Assembly (NCBI RefSeq): GCF_026210795.1
Contig: NC_089433.1
Coordinates: 1,116,001-1,180,000 of the forward strand
Length of the DNA: 64,000 nt
Direction of reading: 5' to 3'
Source: Rhizophagus irregularis
Taxonomy: Eukaryota > Glomeromycota > Glomeromycetes > Glomerales > Glomeraceae
Shown: positions 33,498-44,024 of the stretch, piece by piece
Position numbering within the stretch: the stretch's first letter is position 1
Layout: the number at the start of each line of letters is the position of its first letter
Program-made: the position numbers and the translations under genes
Notes under the pieces: generated by a model
The model's database searches: none
What the model was told of the DNA's origin: nothing
The model's input: only the letters and a program-made list of their open reading frames with translations

Positions 33498-35130
33498 ATG
33501 AAACTCTCGCCAATAAGTGCAAGTGGTTCTAAAAATCATGAAAGTTTAACTAATGACTTTATAAATTATGAAATTCCTGATAAATTCTCCTTTAATAATC
33601 GACAAGTAAATGGTGATAATGGTTCTTGTCAGATTATTTCTGAACCAGATCATACGTTTCTTAAAAGTAATGATTTTGAAAACAAATATTTGGAAATTTC
33701 TAATTATATTCTTATTGAATCAAAACAAGGAAGAATACCTCGATGGTACACGTTTCTCAAAGACAAAATCACTCTCCAATCTCTCCAATCCAATACTGGA
33801 CGCCTCAACATTGATCTAGGCCACAACTTAATTCAAAATTCACGGGTCCAGCGTCCCCGTCCTCCGCCTGTACAATCTGATCATATTACGCACAAAGGAA
33901 AAGCGAGTGGTTTGCAACCTGGGCCAACTCTACTTCAGACGCTATATATCAAACTATTAACTTCAACACACTTTGCCAACACTGCTCCCGTTATGTATCT
34001 TGAACATTGGATACCGGTTCCTGGAATCAATACTTCTAATAATAACAATCTTACACCTAGATCTCCCAATATCATTTCCCCTATTATATTGGCAACCAAA
34101 CTCCGAAATGCATCTTCTTGAAAATGACGCATCAAGCAGTTATTCAAGATTCTCCCGTATCGACCGCTTACGTAATGATCTCCAAACCTTACCGAAAAAT
34201 ATTCAAATATTAAATCATCATCACACACATTATAGAATTTTAACATATAATGACTACCTTATTCAACGTAATCTAACACCGTTACCTCAAATACTTCACC
34301 ACACACCTGTTAACTCACAACTCATAACAGCTCAGAACCACGCTTTGATTAATAGATTGATCAACGAACGTGAAGTAGAGAACAACTTTGCGCAGCTACT
34401 AAAATAATTTCAATTCCGTAGAATTAATTCTACATAGATGGTTCGTTTCAAAAGGATATATCCGCCAACGAATTTCACATGGGATACGGTTGGACCACAT
34501 CGAATCTTTATAATTTCGATGTCACTTATAATTTATAAAGGTGCTATTGAATTCCTCTTCCTCGACAAAAGCCGAAATTATGGCCATTTTAACCGCACTC
34601 ATGGTCTATACACCCGCTGCTACAGTAATTATACACACTGACTTACAAGCTGCGATAGATGGATATAACAAATCATCTACAGAGTATCTCACCACGACGC
34701 TTTAACAAAATTAATAACACATCCTTATGGGCAGCCATACATTTTATAATTAAAACCTTACACTCACCTTCACTTTCGACAAAATCTAAGCTCATTCTGA
34801 CATTACGTTCAATAATATTACTAACACTTTAGCAAAAACGGGGCGCTTTGAATCCACACCCTCCTCTATCATACACAATTACATACCAACGCAGACGGTT
34901 ACAGTGATCTGGGATAAGATTGTTATTGGTGACCTTTTTCTTTCACCGTCTGTCCTGGCTTGATCGGAGTCCAGGATAGTTTTTTCTTTTTTTTCTATTT
35001 CCAGTAAGGGTCCGCTCCAGAGATTTCATATTGTTGGTTTGGGTAAAGTTTTATAATGGTTTCCGATACTTTTATTCGTGATGTGATTTTCATTGTAATT
35101 CTCTTTACTATACATAAAATAAATAAATAT
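33498..35130 (+). pseudogene. Second non-LTR retrotransposon fragment (linker and RNase H)
   Basis: Plus-strand frames give ISEPDHTFLKSNDFENKYLE and then GRIPRWYTFLKDKITL (about 33730-33775), a type of sequence that lies between RT and RNase H in these elements. A frameshift is followed by RIDRLRNDLQTLPKNI and NALINRLINE (to 34407), and then an RNase H remnant: FYIDGSFQKDISANEFHMGYG (34428-34490), SSTKAEIMAILTALMV and VIIHTDLQAAIDGY, with frame changes between them. The catalytic DGS, KAE and TDL positions are still visible, but the domain is not in one frame. A 3' tail ends in an A-rich tract near 35130. Only loosely related to the copy at 15640-19425, so a different subfamily. Confidence 0.75.
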
Positions 35131-36028
35131 AACACTTCAGACGATCCAAATAATTTAAATGATGAAATTATTTATTATAAAATTTTCTTATATAATTTTA
35201 TATCTTTATCACAATAAAAATTCAATTGATACTAATCTCTCATCTCAACCACAATTAAATTATCATGATCCTGAAATTATATTAATTACGAAATTAATTA
35301 TAAATATTCATATTTTTCATTACAGAACCTTGTATACAAAAATCATCAGAAATTCAGAATGGAAATTGCTTATTCTTGAAATAGCTATAACTTCAAGATC
35401 AAGATAATTAACAGTATTTCAAAGCATTACAAGAAATTTAGGATGGTCAAATTACTTTAAATACTTGGAATTTCTCATATCAAAAAGCCACAACATTTGA
35501 ACAACAATAAATAGTTTTTTTTTTTCTGGAAGAGACCAAGTCCTCCTAGAGTCCAGATTACCCTTTTTAGGCTTTTTTATTATTTCATTTTCATTTTATT
35601 TTATTTTCACTTTCATTTTATTTCATTTTTTTTCGTTTTCATTTTATTTTTTTTTCACCCTCATTTTTATTTTTTTCATTTTCATTTTATTCTTTTTATT
35701 TTATCTTATTTCTTTTTAACTTTAAGGAATCGGTATAATCAAAATTTTTAAAATTTAATGATAAACATGGATATTAGTTAACCCATTAAATTAGAGTAAA
35801 TCATCAATATTGCCAATAAGATTATCCAGGGACGAAGTTTCTAGTGTTAAACGTATTTCCAGTTATAATAATAATAAATATTATGTCTAGGGGAATGAAA
35901 TCCCCCAAAATCACGTAGTTATATAGGTGATCATCATTTTTTTTCCGTATTTCACTCATTTTATTGAAACCTGTCACCATTTCAAGACATTTTGCCGACA
36001 TGATCGACATAATATTGACGTTCTGTAT
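35131..36028. other. AT-rich spacer with a T-rich low-complexity tract
   Basis: No gene is supported. Positions about 35560-35720 are an almost pure tract of CATTTTATTTT-like repeats (plus strand T and C only, with A). The ORFs at 35159-35407 and 35822-36046 have no recognisable features. Confidence 0.55.
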
Positions 36029-37346
36029 GCTTTTACAATTTAGCACGAAATAATTTGTAAGGAGTGAGGCGCAGCTAATAAATTTTTCGGTGAAATGGTA
36101 AGTCGGGTAATTTTACTTCCCGGTGAAATGGAGTAGAAGTAGGTAAATTTTTCATGTCGGTAAAATGAAAGTCAGCAAAATGGCGTCGGTTAAATTTCAT
36201 GTCAGTAAAATGAATCTATAAATTGTACTGTACATTCATTTTACCATTTGTTTTCTGTATTTTTTAACTATCTTATTTTTTTGCTTTTACAATTTAGCAC
36301 AAAATAATTTGTAAGGAGTGAGGCGAAGCTAATAAATTTTTCGGTGAAATGGTAAGTCGGGTAATTTTACTTCTCGGTAAAATGACATTTCGGTGAAATG
36401 GAGTGGGAGTAGGTAAATTTTCATGTCGGTAAAATGAAAGTCAGCAAAACGGCGTCGGTTAAATTTCATGTCAGTGAAATGAATCTATAAATTGTACTGT
36501 GCCCTCATTTTTTCCATTTTTTTTCTGTATTTTTTAACTATTTTATTTTTTTGCTTTTACAATTTAGCACGAAATAATTTGTAAGGAGTGAGGCGCAGCT
36601 AATAAATTTTTTCGGTGAAATGGTAAGTCGGGTAATTTTACTTCTCAGTAAAATGAAAGTCAGCAAAATGGCGTCGGTTAAATTTCATGTCAGTGAAATG
36701 AGTCTATAAATTGTACTGTACATTCATTTTTATCATTTGTTTTCTGTATTTTTTATTTATTTTTTTGCTTTTACAATTTAGCACGAAATAATTTGTAAGG
36801 AGTGAGGCGCAGCTAATAAATTTTTTCGGTGAAATGGTAAGTCGGGTAATTTTACTTCTCAGTAAAATGAAAGTCAGCAAAATGGCGTCGGTTAAATTTC
36901 ATGTCAGTGAAATGAGTCTATAAATTGTACTGTACATTCATTTTTATCATTTGTTTTCTGTATTTTTTATTTTATTTTTTTGCTTTTACAATTTAGCACA
37001 AAATAATTTTAAAGTAATAAATTTTTCGGTGAAATTTGGTAAGTGAGGCGAAGCTAATAAATTTTTCGGTGAAATGGTAAGTCGGGTAATTTTACTTCTC
37101 GGTAAAATGACATTTCGGTGAAATGGAGTGGGAGTAGGTAAATTTTCATGTCGGTAAAATGAAAGTCAGCAAAATGGCGTCGGCTAAATTTCATGTCAGT
37201 GAAATGAATCTATAAATTGTACTGTGCCCTCATTTTTTCCATTTGTTTTCTGTATTTTTTAACTATTTTATTTTTTTGCTTTTACAATTTAGCACGAAAG
37301 AATTTGTAAGGAGTGAGGCGCAGCTAATAAATTTTTCGGTAAAAGG
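36029..37346. repeat. Tandem array, 5 units of 214-297 bp, made of GTCGGTAAAATG-type motifs
   Basis: The block GCTTTTACAATTTAGCACGA starts at 36029, 36283, 36553, 36767, 36982 and 37279, giving units of 254, 270, 214, 215 and 297 bp. Each unit contains GGAGTGAGGCGCAGCTAATA and a series of CGGTGAAATGG, CGGTAAAATG and CAGCAAAATGG motifs, ending with TCTATAAATTGTACTGT. The fifth unit has an internal partial duplication. The short motifs match those in the 520-bp foldback family, so the array may have grown from such an element. It ends exactly against the broken Harbinger transposase. Confidence 0.85.
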
Positions 37347-38227
37347 GTAATCTACAACAACTCTATGTTTTGAATGAATAAAGTTAAATTGACGTTGTTG
37401 ATGATTAAAAGGATTTTTAAAAAGAGTAATAAAAAAAGAAGAGATTGGATACGCTAAATCACCTAACACATATATAATCATCTCCTTCAATATATTTTGC
37501 TTTATTAAGAAAAAATCTGAATTAGCATAGACTATTGCATCATGCACTGACCCTGGCCATCCTATTATATAATTAATAAAAATTCCTTTAATATCAACGA
37601 TTCCTTGACAATGAATTGCATATCTTTTTTATTCTTGTAAAAAATGCTGTTTGATCTTGTGCAGGTGCCTCATTTAAAATAAAATGAGTCCCATTATCCC
37701 ATCTATTGCTCCAATAACATTCTGAAACCCCAATAGCTTGAAAAAATCCTGCATGAATAATAGCACGATTATTATTCTTAGGCCATTGAACAAACTCCAA
37801 TTTTTTAAGAATTACAGTACCTTTAAATATTCCAAATCAAGAACAAATACTTAAAATATCATCTTTAGAACCTAAAAACCTAAGAAATATTACTAATTGA
37901 AATTCAACTGGTGCCTGTGGCTTATTTCCTTTGTTTTGAAAACTGTATCATTCCGTAATAATTGCACTAGCTTGTTAAATTGTTGTTTTTCCATTCGTAA
38001 AACTTTTTTAAACAATATATCATCATATAATGGTAAGATTTCATGATACCAATGTTGAGACTTAGGAACATGGTTTCGTGAGAACAAGATAATGTAAAGA
38101 GGATAAGCAAGAAGTATTTCTTCTTATTATTATTATCTAATTCATCATCATTAAAAGAGTCAAAAGAGTCATTTAAATCCTGTGTTGTTAATAACATTAA
38201 AGCATATTCAATATCCTTTATAGACAT
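37347..38227 (-). pseudogene. PIF/Harbinger (HARBI1-like) transposase pseudogene, C-terminally truncated
   Basis: The minus strand from ATG 38225-38227 gives an N-terminal region (HWYHEILPLYDDILFKKVLRM) and then the DDE_4 nuclease blocks in several frames: NGTHFILNEAPAQDQTAFFTRIKK, RYAIHCQGIVDIKG, GWPGSVHDA, YVLGDLAYPISSFFITLFKNP and FNFIHSKHRVVVD. At least three frameshifts separate them. The reading breaks off immediately after RVVVD, where the family normally continues into the catalytic glutamate; from there the tandem array begins. It is therefore both frameshifted and truncated, with no possible activity. The outer terminal repeats could not be identified. Confidence 0.85.
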
Positions 38228-38469
38228 AATTATAAAAAGAAAAATATTGGGACAGAATGGAATAGATAATCACGTGGATTTTTCTGCTCAATTTACGCTG
38301 TTTTTTGATTGGTCAAAAAAAATTCTGTGAAAATCGGATCAAATCGGAATGGAACAGGGCTAGTGATTGTGCGGTATAAGAAATCCACGCTACATTTTTT
38401 TATGTTAAAATTAAAAATAAAAAGAGATATTTTTTATTTTTTTTTGTTTTATTTTTTTTTTATGGGTGA

Positions 38470-41400
38470 ATTTATTCCTCACCCCGGGTGAGATTTAATA
38501 TTCTTCACCCCTAAAAATTTTTTTATTTTTTGTTATGTATTTATATGCGTTTTATAATATATTATATATAAAAAAAAATAAAGTTATATTTATTGTATGC
38601 CAAATATATACATATCGTTGATCAATCTTTATTGTTTGATTTCGCCAAATAAACGTAACAATTGAATTGTATCGCACTACTACTAAACAAAATACAAAAT
38701 AATCTTCGCTATAAACATGTGATTATGTAAAGTTCATTATTGTTTTGAACAAGTATTACGATAATGACCGTTTTCTCCACATAAACCACACTTACGACCT
38801 TTATCACCAGAAATTGCTTGTTCACTCCCATTTTTGACTTTATTTGAACCTGATTTTTCAAAAGATGATTTTAACCGCTTCGTTGCGGGTCTACCCTTTG
38901 GTTGATGCTTTAACGGATCCATTATTTGATTAGAATCAACCAATACTCCCCTTGTATTATGAAAAACTCGATTATCATTTGCAATCATTTTTCTTCTTAC
39001 TAAATCTTCTTGTTGTCTAATTGATTCCGCTTGAATTAATTGAGCTTCCCTTCTTTTGTTATATTCTCTTATAAACTGAATTAGTTCTTCATCATCATCT
39101 TGAATCGCAAATTGAATTGCCTTTTTGGCTTCACCCATTAAAGTACCAAATTTCAATTGTTTTTGTGATATTTGCCTGGAATAGCTCTCTGAAAGATCAT
39201 TTACAGTATATTTTCGCGTAAATTCTAAAGTGATTTGTGTATTATTTTGATCATTTTGGCAACTATTCATTATTATTTCACTAGAAGAGATATCACTTGA
39301 AGTGATATATTCATCTTTATACCAACGCTTGGGAATCAACACCAAATGAAAATATGCTTTAGGAGTTTCAACAAACACTTTAAAAAAATGTCTGCATATA
39401 ATACCATGCGTTACAAGCATGAAACAAGTGCATAAATATTCTCCGGTATTAAGCAAAATCACATGTTGATAACACTTCGGAAAATTATACCGAGAGACCT
39501 TCCAAATTTCTAAAATATCGTCTGAGTTAACCATTGAAATCAAGGATTTTAAGTCAAGTTCCCGATCCTCATCAGCTTCAATAGGTGTTTCAATAGAATC
39601 ATCTACTTCTTTATCAAAAAAAGGTTCAAATGAATCGTCATCTGATGCTGAAATTTCGGAAAATGGTACTTGATGTGTACGATAACATACAGATTGGCAC
39701 ATCTGCTTATAATGTGCATCATGAATTGGTTGAGTGAGATACTTTTTCATGGTAATATCAATGTCTTTAAAAAACGTTTGAATAACAAAGGGTTGTGTAT
39801 ACTGTAATGTTGAGGATTTCCAAATTGAATAACGATTGTTAATCAACTCAAATTCTAGCCGATTTTCAATTGATTCTTGAACTTGTGAAAGAAAAAAACT
39901 TGACTGTACAGCCTTCTGTATCAACGCATTTTCTGATTCTACGCGTTGTGTGGATTGTGTTCCCGCCGTGAAATGCCTTGATGTAAAACACTTTACCCAC
40001 GTATGTTTTCTATTTAGTAGCATTGTAGTTATATATTTTTTCCCTGCTTCATATTTTTCAACTATACCTGCAGACCGGCGTTCAAATACACTTTCACAAT
40101 GAGAACGTTGGATTGCCCTAAAATCTTTGAGAAACTCTTGATAAAGAGGTGATCCTAAGCATGAACGAAGATTTTTTGGAAGATTTTGGTAAAGATGGTA
40201 TAAACATTGCATATGATGAGTTTCTGGAAATACTGTAGAAATGGCTGCAATCATGGCAGGATCGGCATCAGTAACAAATGTCAATGGAGGAATTTCACAT
40301 GCTTCAAGACAACATCGAAGCAACCATTCATAAGATTCTTGTTTTTCATCTTGTATGAAGGCTTGGGCCGCCAACCTGCTCTTGTTATAATTATCAATTA
40401 AAATAAAGAGGCTTAATGGGTAGTTATACTTGTTAGTTCGCGCAGTATTGTCATGGATAATAATGTCATAAAATTTAGACCATCTTTCACGTTGTTCTGG
40501 TGACATCCAGAAAATACCAATTAGCCGGTTACTTGTATCATCTATTAATGGCTTTACAAACCATGCAGGATCATCTGCTTGCAATTCAAGAAGTCTCATT
40601 AATAAAGATGCTGCATCTCCTAAATTATTAAGGCCTTTTTCTTGTTTGATCTTTTGAATTGCATTTCCCAAGTCTTGGGTAAGAAATACACGATCAGGAT
40701 ACTTTGGTTGAAGAAGATTCCTAATTGTTCCTGCATCACATCGGCCATGCACAACATAAAATTCTATCTGTTCCATAATTTCTTCAGTAAAATTTTTGTA
40801 ACAAGTGGAGAATTTTATGGTATCGGTGAGAATCTCATGATTGTGTTCGTTATTAAATAACGTTACAGTTACTATGGGTGAATTTATTCGTCTATTAACA
40901 TTCATTTGCCACATACAGCCCTGTTTTTTGGTTCCTTTACTTTTTTCTTTACCTAATGTTGGCCTTAAAAGCTTCTCAGTATACCTTCCTCCTAAATCAC
41001 ACTTAAATACCCTTTTTCTACAAGTACCATCCGGAAATTTTTCACTTTTATGCTTAAAGACAGCAAAATTATTCTGAAGAGCGTACTGTTCTATAAAATG
41101 TACTGCAATTTCCATGGAATGAAACCTTGTTCCATTCTCAATCTCGATTAGAGTATTAATTAACGGAAAGCCACCAACATAATCTTTAAGTTCGGCACCT
41201 AATACACTTTTAACAACATATTCCTCACTATTATCATCATGATTGGTGGGTTCTGTAAAAGGTGAAACCTCATATAACATGATTAACCAAGCACAAAAAG
41301 CAAAGAACATGCAAGAGCAAATACTATTACGGTGCGTATTATGTAGCATGCATGTGAAAAACGCGTGACTGTGGCTTATAATTTATACTGTTTATTTTAT

Positions 41401-41510
41401 AATACAAACGCGTAGGTTCCAATCAAATTTATTATAGTTTATTACACAAGCACGTGAATAAATACTAATAATATATAGGGGGTGAGTAATCACCCGGGTG
41501 AGGAATAAAT
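38470..41510 (-). mobile_element. Mutator-like element (MULE) with short terminal inverted repeats
   Basis: The left end ATTTATTCCTCACCCCGGGTG (38470-38490) and the right end, read in reverse complement from 41510 (ATTTATTCCTCACCCGGGTG), are inverted copies with one extra C on the left. Both are followed inward by TCACCCC-type sequence. They frame a single large minus-strand transposase gene (38737-41349). The total of 3.04 kb and the gene layout fit a complete MULE. I cannot call the 8-11 bp target duplication because the flanks are T-rich. Confidence 0.75.
38737..41349 (-). CDS. MULE transposase with FAR1, MULE, SWIM and CCHC modules, 870 aa
   Basis: An intact 870-residue transposase. Residues about 85-175 resemble the FAR1/WRKY-GCM1 zinc finger (C110, C117, C145, H169/H171 in EHNHEI). 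Residues about 290-395 are the MULE nuclease: D300 in IIHDNTARTNKYNYPL, D361 in FVTDADPAMIAA, C382/H385 in CLYHL. The likely catalytic glutamate is E471 in TQRVESENALIQKA. A SWIM zinc finger follows (C640, C642, C652, H654), then an AT-hook-like KGRPATKR (818-825) and a CCHC knuckle (C854, C857, H862, C867). The enzyme would cut and rejoin DNA at the element's ends. The whole open frame, with every module present, suggests recent activity. The ATG at 41349 precedes a hydrophobic, Cys-rich stretch; a later start, such as M79, is possible. Confidence 0.9.
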   Translation of the reverse strand: MLHNTHRNSICSCMFFAFCAWLIMLYEVSPFTEPTNHDDNSEEYVVKSVLGAELKDYVGGFPLINTLIEIENGTRFHSMEIAVHFIEQYALQNNFAVFKHKSEKFPDGTCRKRVFKCDLGGRYTEKLLRPTLGKEKSKGTKKQGCMWQMNVNRRINSPIVTVTLFNNEHNHEILTDTIKFSTCYKNFTEEIMEQIEFYVVHGRCDAGTIRNLLQPKYPDRVFLTQDLGNAIQKIKQEKGLNNLGDAASLLMRLLELQADDPAWFVKPLIDDTSNRLIGIFWMSPEQRERWSKFYDIIIHDNTARTNKYNYPLSLFILIDNYNKSRLAAQAFIQDEKQESYEWLLRCCLEACEIPPLTFVTDADPAMIAAISTVFPETHHMQCLYHLYQNLPKNLRSCLGSPLYQEFLKDFRAIQRSHCESVFERRSAGIVEKYEAGKKYITTMLLNRKHTWVKCFTSRHFTAGTQSTQRVESENALIQKAVQSSFFLSQVQESIENRLEFELINNRYSIWKSSTLQYTQPFVIQTFFKDIDITMKKYLTQPIHDAHYKQMCQSVCYRTHQVPFSEISASDDDSFEPFFDKEVDDSIETPIEADEDRELDLKSLISMVNSDDILEIWKVSRYNFPKCYQHVILLNTGEYLCTCFMLVTHGIICRHFFKVFVETPKAYFHLVLIPKRWYKDEYITSSDISSSEIIMNSCQNDQNNTQITLEFTRKYTVNDLSESYSRQISQKQLKFGTLMGEAKKAIQFAIQDDDEELIQFIREYNKRREAQLIQAESIRQQEDLVRRKMIANDNRVFHNTRGVLVDSNQIMDPLKHQPKGRPATKRLKSSFEKSGSNKVKNGSEQAISGDKGRKCGLCGENGHYRNTCSKQ

Positions 41511-44024
41511 TTTCTCTTTTTTTATTTATATTTTTTTTTGTAAATTTCAAATTTCATTTAAACATATTTCTTTTGGACACAATCCTAAAAATCATAAACC
41601 CGAAACCACATTATCCCTGACACTTATTATCCTTTTTTAAGATTTTTTTTTAAAAATTTAGTAATGAGATAACATTAAACATTTTTAATTAATTTGATAA
41701 TGATCAACAAATGATCGGAAAATTTCGATAAATACCCGTTGCAAATGAGTTTGTTTAAATAGAAAAATTTAGTATTATAATGTAATACTAAGTAAATTAA
41801 AGATGGTTATAGTAGTTTTTTTGTTTCCATTTAATAAAGTGAATATTTTTAAAAATTATTTATCTATATTATTAATATCATATTTCATTAAATTATCCGG
41901 TTTTTAATATCAGGTGACTCGGTTAGGTTGACTCGTACTGTTTTTTTTTATTAAACAAATAAAAATCTTTTTTTTTTAATAAAAACGAAAAACAACTGAT
42001 TTTTTTTACTAAATTATAAAAAAATCAGTTTCTTTCTTTTCATTTTAATAATCGTTCTTTTTTTTTATTAAAAAAATACTAAATTTTTTTATAAACTAAT
42101 TACGGAAATATGGTTACTCACGGAAGCTAAATATTTATTGTAGAAAAAAATATGTAACGTAATTTTAATTAAACAAATATAATTTTATATACTTAAGCCA
42201 AATATAAATTTGGTTCTTAATAGAGAATTGTTTGTAAAAAAGTTTGATCCTGTAGATAAAGGAGGTTTAGTTTTCTATGAAAATTATTTGCAAAATGATA
42301 TCGAAAATTATCCGATTTTTTTGATTTTCTTTATTACTAAATAAGTCATACATTTTGTTAATTTATTTCATTTATTCAAAAGATTATAATCCATTTCTTA
42401 AACGAAATAATACTTTAATGGCAATAGTAAACATTATATGACTTGAAGAGATATGCAATGGTCATCCGCCATTAAAAAAATCCGGCGCTGAGGCGTTGGG
42501 TCCACAAAGCGCTTGAATTTTAAATATTTCTCGCGATTATCCATTAAAGCTAGAGAAAATTTCAAATATAAAAGATCTTAAGTTTTCGACCTTCTTACTT
42601 TTATTTGTAATCGAAAGAGCTATTTTAAACAACATATAAAAAATTGACTCAGATATTTATTCTCTTTTTATTAAATTTTTCATTATTAAATAGTTATTGG
42701 ATACTAGATATCGGTCGAACACTGGTCGAACACAATACTGCGGTGACCAATAGGAATTAATGCTACTAATAACGATTTAATATAATCCCGCATATTCCTA
42801 ATCGACTGAACAACAACAAAATATTATTAAATTTCCTACCCAAGTTGAAAATATTATAAACCATTTTTTTAATGTTTCTTAATTTATTAAAATTTTAATT
42901 CTAGTAAATATGATATGACAGAATTTAGCAATAGCTAAATTTTAATATGCCTACATTTCATTACTATTTGATATTCGAATGATAAACATTTGTTTGTCAA
43001 AGTTAACCTTTATTATTACGATCGTACAAGTTTAGGTGTTATGCATAAATGTATATGATATACATGCATAAACTTTATTTTTACTAGTATCTACTCTTAG
43101 CGCTCTAGTATGTTCGTGGAGAACGAGGCATATTTACTCAAGTATGAAGAATAAGACTAATTAAAAATTGTAATATAATTAAGAAAAATCGTTATTATTA
43201 GTTTATAATAAAAAAAAAATCACACTGGTCCTATCAAATTCACAATAACTGCGCAATTCCTAAAAATAATTTAAAAAATCAAAATTAATATTTAATATTT
43301 TACCGCTAAACTATTTTGGTATATTTACGTAGTAATAGTCGTACGAAAAGAAGTAAAGAAGCCCGCGTCCTTTTTCATGATACATTATTAAGTAATATAT
43401 TTATAATCCATTTTATTATTTTATTGAAAGAAAAAAATAGATTATATAATTAAATGCAATGAAAAATACAAAGACTACTTGCGATTGATTAAGCATCATA
43501 TGATTTGAAGCGTAATACTTTCTTAACCACTGTTTAAATAACACGTACATACTAGGACAAATTAGGAAATAAAGGCACATATGACTTGTACTATCAATAA
43601 ACATTTGTAATTAATGCTTTTGTTGAAGATCCTTTAAAAAAGGGGAACTTTCTCCGATTTGATAATCTTGATTTAATCATCTGACTGACTGGTTTTTGTC
43701 TCTTAATTTAGTATAAAAAAATTTTTATTGTTTTGTTTCCAACTTTGTTACTTTTTTTTTCTTTCTCTTAAAAAAAATGTATATATGATTTTCATTATCA
43801 TTACCTATCAAATATATCAAATATGTAAATATTTACGTTTAAAAAAAAAAGTTCTACCAAGTCGTTTCATATTAAAGTTTTTAGTATGATCGACAAAAGT
43901 AGTAAATAGATTAGAGATAACGTTCATTTATGAAATTAATTATATAAACCTCACTTTTATCAAAAAATGTTAATTTTTGGCATGACCCTTTTATCCTATT
44001 TTAAATTATATTATTGAAATATTA
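41511..44024. other. 2.5-kb spacer upstream of the RdRP gene
   Basis: AT-rich sequence with many poly-T and poly-A runs. A short GC-richer patch at about 42480-42520 (ATCCGGCGCTGAGGCGTTGGG) stands out but has no recognised role and does not fold as a tRNA. The minus-strand ORF 43416-43604 has no supporting features. No gene or repeat family is supported. The last 200 bases would contain the RdRP promoter. Confidence 0.5.

Noticed and set aside
38228-38469. Terminal repeat of the Harbinger element near 38350 (GGGCTAGTGATTGTGCGG)
   Set aside because: The partner end is lost, so the inverted repeat cannot be confirmed.
40207-41077. Plus-strand ORFs at 40207, 40642 and 40841
   Set aside because: Antisense shadows of the MULE transposase gene.
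42475-42525. GC-rich patch as a tRNA or small RNA gene
   Set aside because: No T-loop consensus and no cloverleaf pairing that I could find. I found no convincing tRNA or rRNA anywhere in the window, though an automated scan would be more reliable.
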